NCBI GenBank assembly: GCA_002887195.1
Contig: PJAB01000545.1
Location: 1 to 24,282 of the forward strand
Origin: Chrysochromulina parva
Lineage: Eukaryota > Haptophyta > Prymnesiales > Chrysochromulinaceae
Reading direction: 5' to 3'
DNA length: 24,282 nucleotides
Shown here: positions 15,559 through 23,791 of the stretch, one piece after another
Layout of the letters: each line of letters begins with the position of its first letter
Position numbering within the stretch: the first letter of the stretch is position 1
Translations under genes and position numbers: made by a program
Notes under the pieces: model-generated
What the model saw: only the letters and a program-made list of their open reading frames with translations
Databases searched by the model: none
What the model was told of the DNA's origin: nothing

Positions 15559-17394
15559 ATGAGTTCGGCAGATGTGGAGTGGTACCGCAGCCTCGAAGCG
15601 TCGTTCGTAGCTCCAAGCAACGCCTCCTTCAGCACTTGGCCAGACACCCGTCACGAGAGCAGCGCGCATCGCCAAACATCACGTCTGCTGCGGCTTGCGC
15701 AGGCCGGTAAGAACGTGACAATCACTTTGACGGGCGGCTCATCGAGCGCCGCTCGTGAGAGTTTTGCGTATCACTTTGGTCGCCAGCTGGCAGACGCGCT
15801 CAGCCCAAGAGAGAGGGGTGGCAACTGCACGATTGACGCCAGCTCGAGCACGTGGCGCTGTCCAGTTGCTGGGCGCTTCCCCGGACAATTGGTCGAGATC
15901 GTACCCGCCGCAAATGGGCACACGGGGACTGACTTTGCGGCGCTGTTGATGGACGCTCTTGTCCCGCAGCGCACCGACATCCTAGTTTGGGAGTATGTCA
16001 TCAACGACTGGTCGACGCAGCTACTCAACCCTCGCTTTACGGACAACGCGCTTGATCTTTACTTGCGGAGAGCACTGGCAATCAATCCACGCATGGTCTT
16101 CGTCTTCGTGCACTTATGGGTCCCACTCGCTGCCGGGTGCTGGCCCCAATGCGTCATGGGCGGCGGGCCCAAGTTTATGTACGAAGCTGTCACCTCCACA
16201 CTGGAGCGGAACTACCAAGACAGGGGTCTCGACTGGACGTCGATCGACTTCAACGACATCGCGACGCAGCACTACGTGGCTCATCGAGGGAAGCTCAAGC
16301 TGGTCAACGAGACGCACGCCATGTTTTCCGACAAGCAGCATCCGAACCAGAGGACGCACCGCATCATAGGAAGCGTGGTCTGGCAGCACTTTCGTCCTTT
16401 CGTGCTCAACACAAAAAGAGAGGTCACTGCCAATGCCGGCACTGTCATGGACCATGCGCCGGTGGAGAATGTACCTCTGCCGATGCCCCCGACGGGGCTG
16501 CCCGGGGTCTCGAATATGTCAAACGCGTCGGTGGCGGCACGGATGATGTGGCGCTTCCTCTCAAAGCCGGGGCAAGTGCATTCGTGGACGCACTCGCTCC
16601 CCCACAATGGCGACTCTGCCGAGTATGTCTCGTACGGGCTTGCAGGATCACGCTACGCGCAGCCGGGTGACCGGGGCGTGCAGAGCAGCGCTGGGTCGAC
16701 ATTGATCAAGGTGGCCATCGAGGCCGCCGCGTCACGCTCTGACTCTATGCGATATGCACGGCTGCCCCTGTGTAACGGAGCGACCGGCTTCCTTCGCCAC
16801 TCGCTGCAATTCCAAGTGGCCTCGAAACGGCACGGGCACCAAGTGGCCTCGGACCCTCAAACGCCGCGTTTCGTCGGCATCAACTTTGTTGCCAGCCAGG
16901 GCCGCTCACTAGCACCAAAGGCGGCCGCGGAAGACATGGACAGAGGGCTGCTAAACCTGACCCTCGAGTATGTCTGCCAGGCGAGTCCAACGGCGGGTGG
17001 AAACGAAGCTGGCTCAACGACGGCCGGCGACTACCAGCGCAATCAGGGGCGAACTTGCTTCGCGCCGATGGCATCAAGTATGCTTGTCCCGGGCAGCATC
17101 GAGCTGGCCGACCTGGCGGAAGAACGCAACGTAACTACGGTTGCCGTCGACTTGAGCAGTATAGGGGCTTCCGCTCTCCACCGCAAACTGAGACCCACGA
17201 GTCCCGATGACCGCCGAACAGGCTTTGCTGTGCTACTACGAGGGATTCACGCTCCTCAAAATTACTTTGAGCTGCCTGACTCGCGCGTAGCATGCGGACC
17301 TGAGTGCACGGATCCCATTGAGGTCTCTATTCGCGTGTGCCAGCGGACGCTTGAGGGAGCCGCCCAAGGGCTCGGTGCAGTCTTGTTCATATGA
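15559..17394 (+). CDS. Second SGNH-like hydrolase with C-terminal accessory domain (611 aa)
   Basis: This single-exon protein has a different SGNH subtype from its neighbour. Block I is TLTGGSSSA (57-65), likely nucleophile S61. Block III is VWEYVINDWS (143-152) with N149. Block V is SDKQHPNQRTH (257-267) with D258 and H261. The catalytic part spans about 45-280; residues 330-611 form a long, probably beta-rich domain with paired Cys (CNGATGF, CQAS, CFAP, CGPEC). Sequons NAS, NVT, NCT, NET, NMS and NLT suggest glycosylation, yet the N-terminus MSSADVEWYRSLE is not a signal peptide, so a first exon may be missing. Likely substrate is an ester on a polysaccharide or lipid; not determinable here. 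It converges with the TIR gene. Confidence 0.72.
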   Translation: MSSADVEWYRSLEASFVAPSNASFSTWPDTRHESSAHRQTSRLLRLAQAGKNVTITLTGGSSSAARESFAYHFGRQLADALSPRERGGNCTIDASSSTWRCPVAGRFPGQLVEIVPAANGHTGTDFAALLMDALVPQRTDILVWEYVINDWSTQLLNPRFTDNALDLYLRRALAINPRMVFVFVHLWVPLAAGCWPQCVMGGGPKFMYEAVTSTLERNYQDRGLDWTSIDFNDIATQHYVAHRGKLKLVNETHAMFSDKQHPNQRTHRIIGSVVWQHFRPFVLNTKREVTANAGTVMDHAPVENVPLPMPPTGLPGVSNMSNASVAARMMWRFLSKPGQVHSWTHSLPHNGDSAEYVSYGLAGSRYAQPGDRGVQSSAGSTLIKVAIEAAASRSDSMRYARLPLCNGATGFLRHSLQFQVASKRHGHQVASDPQTPRFVGINFVASQGRSLAPKAAAEDMDRGLLNLTLEYVCQASPTAGGNEAGSTTAGDYQRNQGRTCFAPMASSMLVPGSIELADLAEERNVTTVAVDLSSIGASALHRKLRPTSPDDRRTGFAVLLRGIHAPQNYFELPDSRVACGPECTDPIEVSIRVCQRTLEGAAQGLGAVLFI

Positions 17395-17404
17395 GTTTCA
17401 CAGT

Positions 17405-17440
17405 ACCTATATCGTTCGGCTATAAACCTATATCGTACGG
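17405..17440. repeat. 15-bp direct repeat in the 3' gap
   Basis: ACCTATATCGTTCGG (17405-17419) and ACCTATATCGTACGG (17426-17440) differ at one base and are 21 bp apart, about two helical turns. They lie just after the stop codon of the second SGNH gene. The role is unknown. Confidence 0.8.
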
Positions 17441-17583
17441 GGGTACGGAGATACATTATATACCTACCATAGCTGTTAAAATGTGGGGGCTGCTTCTCGC
17501 TTCTGCATACTGCAAGGTATGTGGGGGTTCTGCACAGATGTTATGTTTACACGCTGAGCCTGACAGCTGACAGCTGTGCGCGC

Positions 17584-20500
17584 TCAGGCGTCCTCGACTT
17601 TGTAGGCCTGGTCGGGGCCGAACAACTGCTCCCAAGAGCTCATGTCGTCGTTGAGGAATCCGTTGCGGTATCCTCGCGGTGCCAGCTGGAATTTGATTAA
17701 GTCGACCCTGGGCGAGACCTCGATCCACCCCTTGGCACCCTGCTCCGCCATCGGGCCCACCTCCTCGAGGAGCTTGTCCTTGGTGGCGAAGTGGGCGGAC
17801 ATTTTGGGGTCGGTCGCGAACAGAGCACCGCGCTTGTTGCCGAGTGAGATGGCCATGGTGCCCAGGCCTGGGTTCTTGTTGATCTGTGGCTGCTGGAACG
17901 CGCCCGGCCGCACGCCAGCGGCGACCTGGATGTTCTTGAGGATTGCGAAGGCATGCGCGCCCGCGTCTTGCATCGTGCGCTCACCCGCGGTGAAACGATC
18001 CTTGGCACAGATGTCGCCGCCCGCGTAGATGTGGCCGAGGTTGGGGTGATTGAGCTGTTGCGTATTCTTGGTCCTGATGAATCCCTGATCGTCCATCACG
18101 CTCGCGAACGCACTGTCGCTGCGCGGGTCCGTGAGGAGCCGGCTATTGGGTGTGTAGCCCGTCGCCCAAAAGACGCGCGCGTTTGGCGTGCCGACGGTGA
18201 CGCCGTCCTTCGTGACGGGTCGACCGGACTCGTCGGCGTGAGTAACTTCCTTGGAGTAGTTGACCGCGATGCCGTCCTCCTCGGCGCACGCCTTCACAAG
18301 GGTACTCGCGCCGGGCACGCGTGGCAGGCACTGGGGGCCTCGCGTGATGATCTCGACGGCCTTGTCCGGGAAGAAGGCTTTGATGTCGAACGCTAGCTCA
18401 CATCCGACGACACCGCCGCCCACGACGGTGATGGCGGGGGCATCCTTGATGCGCTGGCGCTCGAGGGCGAAGCTCTGCTTGCGCGCGGCGATCGAGGTGC
18501 CCTCCGTCTTGATGTCCGACGTGTACCTCGTCCCCGTGCAGATCACGAGGTAGTCGTACGGCACAACGCGCGAGGCGACGCCGGAGGAGGTGCCAACGAG
18601 GACGTGGTCTCTGCGGACCGCGCTCGCCCAGCCGACGATGAGCTCGCCCTTGCCGCCCATCACATCGACATGGTTGTAGCACGACACGTCCCACAGGCCA
18701 GCCTGCTCCGCATGCTCGTCAGCGATCAGCCGCAGCACGTTGGGTGTGTACTCGAAGAACTCCTTGGTGTCGACGAGCGTCACGTGGAAGGCCTCTGTCT
18801 GGATGCCCTTGCCGCGCGTCATCTGGTGCGCGACTATCACGCCGCACGGGCCGCCGCCGAGTATGACTACACGCTTCTTGGTGGTTACGTCGGCGGGCTG
18901 TTTCTCTCTCTTGATCGCCGTCCCCGCCGCCGCCTTGTACATCTCCGTGCGCATCGCCTCGACGGCCGAAAGGAGGAGCGCCTCCACGTGCGGCCGATCG
19001 GCCTTGAAGGCCGCCGCCACCTCCATCGCGCCGGCGCTCGCGCTGATGCCCGACGCATTGGGCAGGAGGCCGTAAGCGGCATCCATCGAAGCGTAGGCCT
19101 TGAGGTCGTTCGACGCCGCGAGGGCCGCGCCGCCATTCAGGCCGGCGAGGGCATCCTCGAGCGTGCGCAGGGCCTTGGAGATGAGGAAGGCGCGCTCGGC
19201 CTTGTCGGCCGCTGCGAGGCCGCCCGATTGCTTGCCGAGGAGGGACGCGTGGCGGCGGAGTGACTTGGACTGGTCGTGGTCGCGAAGGATGGACTCGAGG
19301 GTAAGGGCGTCCGCATCGCGCCGCTGGCTCTGCGAGAGGATCGACGCCGCCGCCGTCGCCGCCGCCGCCGCCGCCGCCGCCGCCGAGTCGACCGAGCTCG
19401 CCTCCGGTGTGGCCGGTGTGGCCGGCGCGCTCTCGGCGGCCTTGTCGCCCGATTTGGTAATGTCGCCCGATTTGGTAACCACCTGGATTGGGTCGCCGAC
19501 CTCGCGCCCTTTGATGAGCGTCTCCTGCTTGCGCTTCACCGCGCGGCCCTTGACCTGGAACGTGAACTGGCCCGTCGCGAGCGCCTTCCGCACCGCCGAC
19601 TCGTCCTCCTCGCCCTCGTCCTCGTCCTCCTCGTTGGCTTCGATGATCTGCTTGCGCACGTCGGCGAAGGTGGTCGCGCCGCCGACGAGGGCGAGCCCGC
19701 CATCGCCGGCCTCATCGACGACGACGGGGACGCACTTCTCAGCGTCAGCTCCGCCCGACAGCGCGATCATCGCTTCGACCGTCGCCTTGACCGACGTCTG
19801 TGCGAACAGCGTCGCGAACGTCGTCGCCGTGACCATCGCGCCCGCGTCCCCGAGCGCATCGCGCACGCCGAGGGCCTTGGCGATCGTGGACTCGACGCTG
19901 CCGAAGCTGGAGCCGCAGGCTTGGGCGAGCGAGGCCTTGAGCATCGCCCACGACACCGTCGCCCCACCGCCCGCCGCCGACCACACCCCCCTGGCCTCGC
20001 TCTCGACCGACGAGATAGCCGGCGGCGGGCCGAGCTTCTTGCATAGGGCGTCGACAAAGGGATTGAAGTACGAGCGTGTGTGCTCGACGAGCTGGGCGGG
20101 TGGGAAGACCTTGGCGGCGGCCTCGCGGACGTGGATGGTCACGTCCTCTACCTTGATCGTCACCGGCACGTCCGACAGCGACGGGAACTGCGCGCCATTC
20201 GCCCCCCACGTCGACCCGTCGACGTGGATGAAGAGGATGGTCACGCCGTGGCGGACTGCCTCGACAAACTCGAGGCAGCACCAGGCCGAGGCAAAGTAGG
20301 CGGGCGTGAGGAAGACGACGAGCGTCTGCGTGTCGCGCACAGCCAGCTTCAGCGAGGGCAGCTCGATCAGGTCGTTCCGGTCGATGAAGGCGCGGTAGCC
20401 GAAATCCGAGAGCCGGTCGTGCACGCGCGCCACAATGTCCTGCGCCTCCGAGCGCTTATGGGAGAGGAAGGCGTCGTAGCGGATGGCGCGCTCTCCCAGG

Positions 20501-21288
20501 AGGAAGTCTGTCGACGTCTCCCGAGGCCGCCTCCCGGCGGACGATGCCTCACCGGGCCCCCCCAGACGCTTCCCAAGGTTCTCAAGGAACGCGTCCAGGT
20601 ACGCGTCCATGTGGTCGAGCGCGATCGTGTGACCGAAGACGGCCGCTGCGGCGTCGCGCGGCTTGATGAGGCGGCCCTCGTCGGTCTGCGCGGTCTCGGG
20701 CACGTCGGTGAGCGCGGGGAACGGCATCCCTCGCCACGACGACCCCTCGACAGACACGGGAAGCACCTCCACGCCGTTGATCACGGCCTCGCAGAATTCG
20801 GCGCAGCAGGCCGGCGAGTCAAAGTACGTCTGGGAGATGAAGCTGACCACGCGGCGGGAGTCGCGGATGGCCTGCTTCTGCGCGTCGGGCTCCTTGCGCG
20901 GATTCGGAATCTTGTATCCCGCCGCTCTCAGATGATCGCGCACCCTCTTCGCCAGCGCGGTCTCCGCCGGCGCCGCGCTCACAAACGTGTCCCATTGCGC
21001 CTTCCGCAGATCGCTCTCCCTGATGCGCTCGGTGTACGACTTTATCAGATCGTCCCCTTTGATAGGCGGCGACTCCGCATACTTGGCACCGGGAGGGCTT
21101 GAGGACCCGCAGCCCATGATGACGGCCGCCAAGATGCAGATGAGCGCGACCACAACGGTGATGGCCAGCCCCTCTTCGTTTGTCAATATGGGAGGAGGGG
21201 GCGGTGGTTGGCCCCAGACGAAGTCTTCCACGAGCGACATCAGCGACGCGGGAGGAGGACTGGGCGGAGCCCATTGAACCCAGTACAT
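17584..21288 (-). CDS. Membrane-anchored TIR-TIR-FAD/NAD(P)H oxidoreductase fusion (1234 aa)
   Basis: One uninterrupted ORF. Domain order: Pro-rich N-terminus; a single hydrophobic segment at ~41-59 (LAITVVVALICILAAVIMG); TIR 1 at ~98-240 (WDTFVSAA, candidate catalytic E164 in CCAEF); TIR 2 at ~269-420 (YDAFLSHKRSE, E340 in WCCLEF); an unassigned helical region ~430-510; a possible ubiquitin-like module ~518-605 (TFADVRKQI...FTFQVKGRAVKRKQE); an Ala-rich linker and helices ~630-790; and an FSP1/AIFM2-like flavoprotein at ~805-1165. The last has FAD-binding GGGPCG (811-816), VICTGTRY, NAD(P)H-binding GGGVVG (957-962) and IYAGGD (1087-1092). Known TIR enzymes cleave NAD+, and FSP1-type enzymes oxidise NAD(P)H to reduce quinones. 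Placing both on one chain is the striking point. The overall function is inferred as NAD-linked signalling or cell death. The domain calls are strong, except the 430-610 region. Confidence 0.85.
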   Translation of the reverse strand: MYWVQWAPPSPPPASLMSLVEDFVWGQPPPPPPILTNEEGLAITVVVALICILAAVIMGCGSSSPPGAKYAESPPIKGDDLIKSYTERIRESDLRKAQWDTFVSAAPAETALAKRVRDHLRAAGYKIPNPRKEPDAQKQAIRDSRRVVSFISQTYFDSPACCAEFCEAVINGVEVLPVSVEGSSWRGMPFPALTDVPETAQTDEGRLIKPRDAAAAVFGHTIALDHMDAYLDAFLENLGKRLGGPGEASSAGRRPRETSTDFLLGERAIRYDAFLSHKRSEAQDIVARVHDRLSDFGYRAFIDRNDLIELPSLKLAVRDTQTLVVFLTPAYFASAWCCLEFVEAVRHGVTILFIHVDGSTWGANGAQFPSLSDVPVTIKVEDVTIHVREAAAKVFPPAQLVEHTRSYFNPFVDALCKKLGPPPAISSVESEARGVWSAAGGGATVSWAMLKASLAQACGSSFGSVESTIAKALGVRDALGDAGAMVTATTFATLFAQTSVKATVEAMIALSGGADAEKCVPVVVDEAGDGGLALVGGATTFADVRKQIIEANEEDEDEGEEDESAVRKALATGQFTFQVKGRAVKRKQETLIKGREVGDPIQVVTKSGDITKSGDKAAESAPATPATPEASSVDSAAAAAAAAATAAASILSQSQRRDADALTLESILRDHDQSKSLRRHASLLGKQSGGLAAADKAERAFLISKALRTLEDALAGLNGGAALAASNDLKAYASMDAAYGLLPNASGISASAGAMEVAAAFKADRPHVEALLLSAVEAMRTEMYKAAAGTAIKREKQPADVTTKKRVVILGGGPCGVIVAHQMTRGKGIQTEAFHVTLVDTKEFFEYTPNVLRLIADEHAEQAGLWDVSCYNHVDVMGGKGELIVGWASAVRRDHVLVGTSSGVASRVVPYDYLVICTGTRYTSDIKTEGTSIAARKQSFALERQRIKDAPAITVVGGGVVGCELAFDIKAFFPDKAVEIITRGPQCLPRVPGASTLVKACAEEDGIAVNYSKEVTHADESGRPVTKDGVTVGTPNARVFWATGYTPNSRLLTDPRSDSAFASVMDDQGFIRTKNTQQLNHPNLGHIYAGGDICAKDRFTAGERTMQDAGAHAFAILKNIQVAAGVRPGAFQQPQINKNPGLGTMAISLGNKRGALFATDPKMSAHFATKDKLLEEVGPMAEQGAKGWIEVSPRVDLIKFQLAPRGYRNGFLNDDMSSWEQLFGPDQAYKVEDA
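19349..19384. repeat. (CCG)n array in the TIR-oxidoreductase gene
   Basis: A GCC/CGC repeat encodes the Ala run at about residues 636-648, separating the signalling half from the helical linker. An 18-bp tandem duplication near 19448-19483 encodes TKSGDITKSGDK just beside it. Confidence 0.85.
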
Positions 21289-21488
21289 ACGGCGCCGATC
21301 GATTGTGTGAAGAAGGAAGCGCTAGCGTTCACTGACCAATTTTCCTGTGAAAGCCAAGCGTTACTCCGACGGAGTGTCGAATCGAATCGGGGTCGAATTG
21401 GTGTCGCCGCTTCTTTCGCGTTGTGACCGTGTTCGAGCTCGCTTTCTCGTCGCGCTGCGTGGAAAAGAAGCAGGCAACGGCCGTCCCG
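21289..21488. promoter_or_regulatory. Divergent promoter region between TIR fusion and PIH1 gene (200 bp)
   Basis: This is the gap between the ATG at 21288 (-) and the ATG at 21489 (+). The plus frame is open from at least 21423 but without an ATG, so the last ~65 bp are probably 5' UTR. No clear core element. Confidence 0.4.
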
Positions 21489-22436
21489 ATGCCCTCGCCT
21501 TCTGCTTCCGCCACGCCGACCGCCGGCTTCGTGGTGAAGCTGAAGGCGCCGGACGGCACGCGGCACTACGCCAACATCTGCTCGCATCCCGCCATCCAGC
21601 GGCCGCTCAATCCCGCCGACCAGGAGGTCGAGGACGGCGTGCTCCGCACGCGCGGCATCGACAACCTGCGGGTGCCGTTGCTCCTCTCGCCGGTGCGCAC
21701 GGTGGCGCTCGGCGGCGACGACGACGAGGAGGCCGTGTGCTTCGACGTCATGTTCAACAGCGCCGTGCTCGACGTCGCGCTCCCGGGCGGCGCTTCCGAG
21801 GACGCCAACAGCGCGGCAGCGGCGCATGGCATCGACCCCGCGCTCAGCAAGATGGTGCGCATGCGCCTCGTGGAGCTGGCGCTGTCGCACGCGGAGCAGG
21901 ACCTCGGGTACAAGCTCGGCCGCGCGTACACGCTGCCCAAGAACGCATCCTACAAGGGCGGTGTCGGCGGCGGGCGCCAGCCGGTGCCGTGCCAGGCGCT
22001 GCGCAACCTCATCTCCGCCCAGGAGGCGGCGGAGCTGCAGGCGCAGCAGCACGCGGCGGCGGGCCCTTGGAAATCGAAGCGCGAGGCGGCGGGCCAGACG
22101 ACGCGCGCCAAGATCGAGGAGCTCGCCTCGTTTGAGGACGATCGGCTCGAGGAGCGCAGGCAGCAGCCTCTGATTAAGAAGGGCTTCCTCAGCGCGCAAT
22201 CGGCCAAGGGACGCCATCTCTACCCTAACGGCTCGGAGGAGGGCATGCTGTACGGCGACGTCAAGGTGGCGGGCGACCCGCTCGGGTACCTGCCCAAGGG
22301 GCTGCGCAGCCGCGTCAAGGTCGTCGACCCCGCCACCACCACCCCTGAACAGCAGCAACAGATGATGGAGGACTACGCCAACGGATCGGGACCCAGGCGG
22401 CCGAGTGCCACAGCGGGCGCCGCCAATAGCACCAAG

Positions 22437-22471
<35 letters not shown>

Positions 22472-23132
22472 GGGGAATCTCAACAAGGGCTTTCTCAACG
22501 GCGCGGGCGGCTCCCTCTACCCGAACGGGTCTGCCGAGTCCGGCGGAGGCAAGCCAAGCGCGGAGGCTGCCCTCAACGAACTGATCCCCTCGACGGCCGA
22601 GCTGGAGCGCATTGCTTCCGAGACAGATTCAGACACGTTCCTCAAGGAGCTCTCCGGGATGGCCTCGCTCCTAGGGCTCGGCAGCTCGGGGGGGCCGTCA
22701 GCATGGCCCCCGAGCGACGCCGGCGGCCTCGGCGGCCTCACCAGCGGGGATCTCTTCAGCGGGGAAGGCCCCGTCCATGCCGCCAAACGGGAGTCGCTCC
22801 GTCAGCACTACGAGACTGGCTACAGCGGCAACAGCAGCGGCGGCGGCGGCGCGGCGAGCGCCAGCGCGCTTAGCGACGAGCGCCGTCCCGAGCACGAGCT
22901 GCTCGACAGTGGCGTCGATGAGCCAGTGGTCCTCAAAGTGAGCTTGCCCGCGCTCGAGTCCCTCGAGGGTGTCGAGGTCGATATCTCCGAGGACCATTTC
23001 CGGCTCGTCGCGCCGAATGCGTACCGGCTCGAGCTGAGCTGGCCGCGCCCGATGGACGCCGACGCCGCCAAGGCCAAGTTCCTTAAGAAGAGCCACACCC
23101 TGCAGGTGACGGTGCCGCCCGCCGCCGTCTAG
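21489..23132 (+). CDS. PIH1 domain protein with C-terminal CS-like domain (dynein-assembly/R2TP type)
   Basis: The protein has 547 residues from the first ATG. Residues ~12-175 form a PIH1 domain (FVVKLKAPDG, ANICSHPAIQRP, VPLLLSPVR, CFDVMFNSAVL, and the helix VRMRLVELALSHAEQD). Residues ~475-547 (VVLKVSLPALESLEG...YRLELSWP...LQVTVP) look like a CS/alpha-crystallin-type domain. Such proteins are HSP90 cofactors; PIH1D1 works in R2TP, while DNAAF2/MOT48-type members pre-assemble axonemal dyneins in the cytoplasm. A KGFL...LYPNGS motif occurs twice (231-249 and 333-348), separated by a poly-Gly run from a GGC array. The C-terminal CS domain favours the dynein-assembly group, but I cannot choose the orthologue. 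Its presence suggests a flagellated life stage. Confidence 0.82.
22438..22471. repeat. (GGC)n array in the PIH1 gene, poly-Gly
   Basis: About 11 GGC units encode the Gly run between the two KGFL...LYPNGS motifs. Confidence 0.9.
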
Positions 23133-23791
23133 CTGGCCGCCATCACGATCGAGGAGGTGTGGCACGGCGGCGCACTGGGAGCGTATTCGCCTCGAAGGCG
23201 AGCGGACAGGCGCGGCGGCCGTAACTGACATGTTTCGCTCGGGGTCGCCCCGACCCACAAGTAAGTAAGTAAGTAAAACACGCCTGACGCGAGCGGCGCG
23301 GGCCCAACACCGCTCACGTGGCGGGCGAGGGCCGCTGGGCGCCCATCATGGGCCGGCTCAGCCTCAGGGGGTGTCGCAACCAGGCATCACAAAGCGTGGC
23401 GGTGGTGTGCTGTTGAGCAGCTCGTTTTCATGCACAAATGCGATCCAGTTCGACGTCATTGTCAGGGCTCATGGTTTAACATTGAGACACTTTTTTGCGT
23501 TAAGTATCAAGTGTTGAGACACCAAAACAGGTGTTGAGACACCAAGTGATGAGACAGGAAAACAGGTGTTGAGACAGGTGTTGAGAAAGGTGTAGATGTT
23601 GCCGCCGTCATCATCTACAGTTCAAACGCCGAATCGGGGCCAAAAATAACGGACGGTCGTCAAGTGCGGATATTCTTTGTTTGCTTTTTATCCCCTCAAC
23701 AATCTCGGACATTTTTTCAGTTCCGCTTATAGTTGTCTTGGGCGTCAAAGTTCCCACGAAGCGGGTCTTTTGACTGCCGGCCTCTCTCTGA
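23133..23791. other. Repeat-rich intergenic region, no gene seen
   Basis: This is the gap between the PIH1 stop and the hAT remnant. It contains two short hairpins after the stop (TCGCCT-CGA-AGGCGA near 23187 and CGGGG-TCG-CCCCG near 23240), a GTAA microsatellite at 23261-23276, and the TGTTGAGACA repeats at 23480-23595. I find no supportable ORF. Confidence 0.5.
23480..23595. repeat. Irregular TGTTGAGACA repeat cluster
   Basis: About six or seven copies of a (G)TGTTGAGACA core (variants ATTGAGACA, TGATGAGACA, TGTTGAGAAA) are separated by 0-12 bp, often followed by CCAA or GGAAAACAG. Short subterminal motif clusters of this kind are common near hAT element ends and can bind transposase; here that is only an inference from the hAT remnant 200 bp away. 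Confidence 0.75.

Noticed and set aside
20080..21102. Plus-strand 340-codon frame opposite the TIR domains
   Set aside because: Arg/Asp/Val-rich shadow with no recognisable motifs. The minus strand encodes clear TIR signatures.
21423..21488. 22-codon N-terminal extension of the PIH1 protein
   Set aside because: No ATG is present. It would need an upstream exon, for which I see no evidence.
21240..22358. Minus-strand 372-codon frame opposite the PIH1 gene
   Set aside because: Arg/Leu-rich antisense shadow. PIH1 motifs on the plus strand account for the region.
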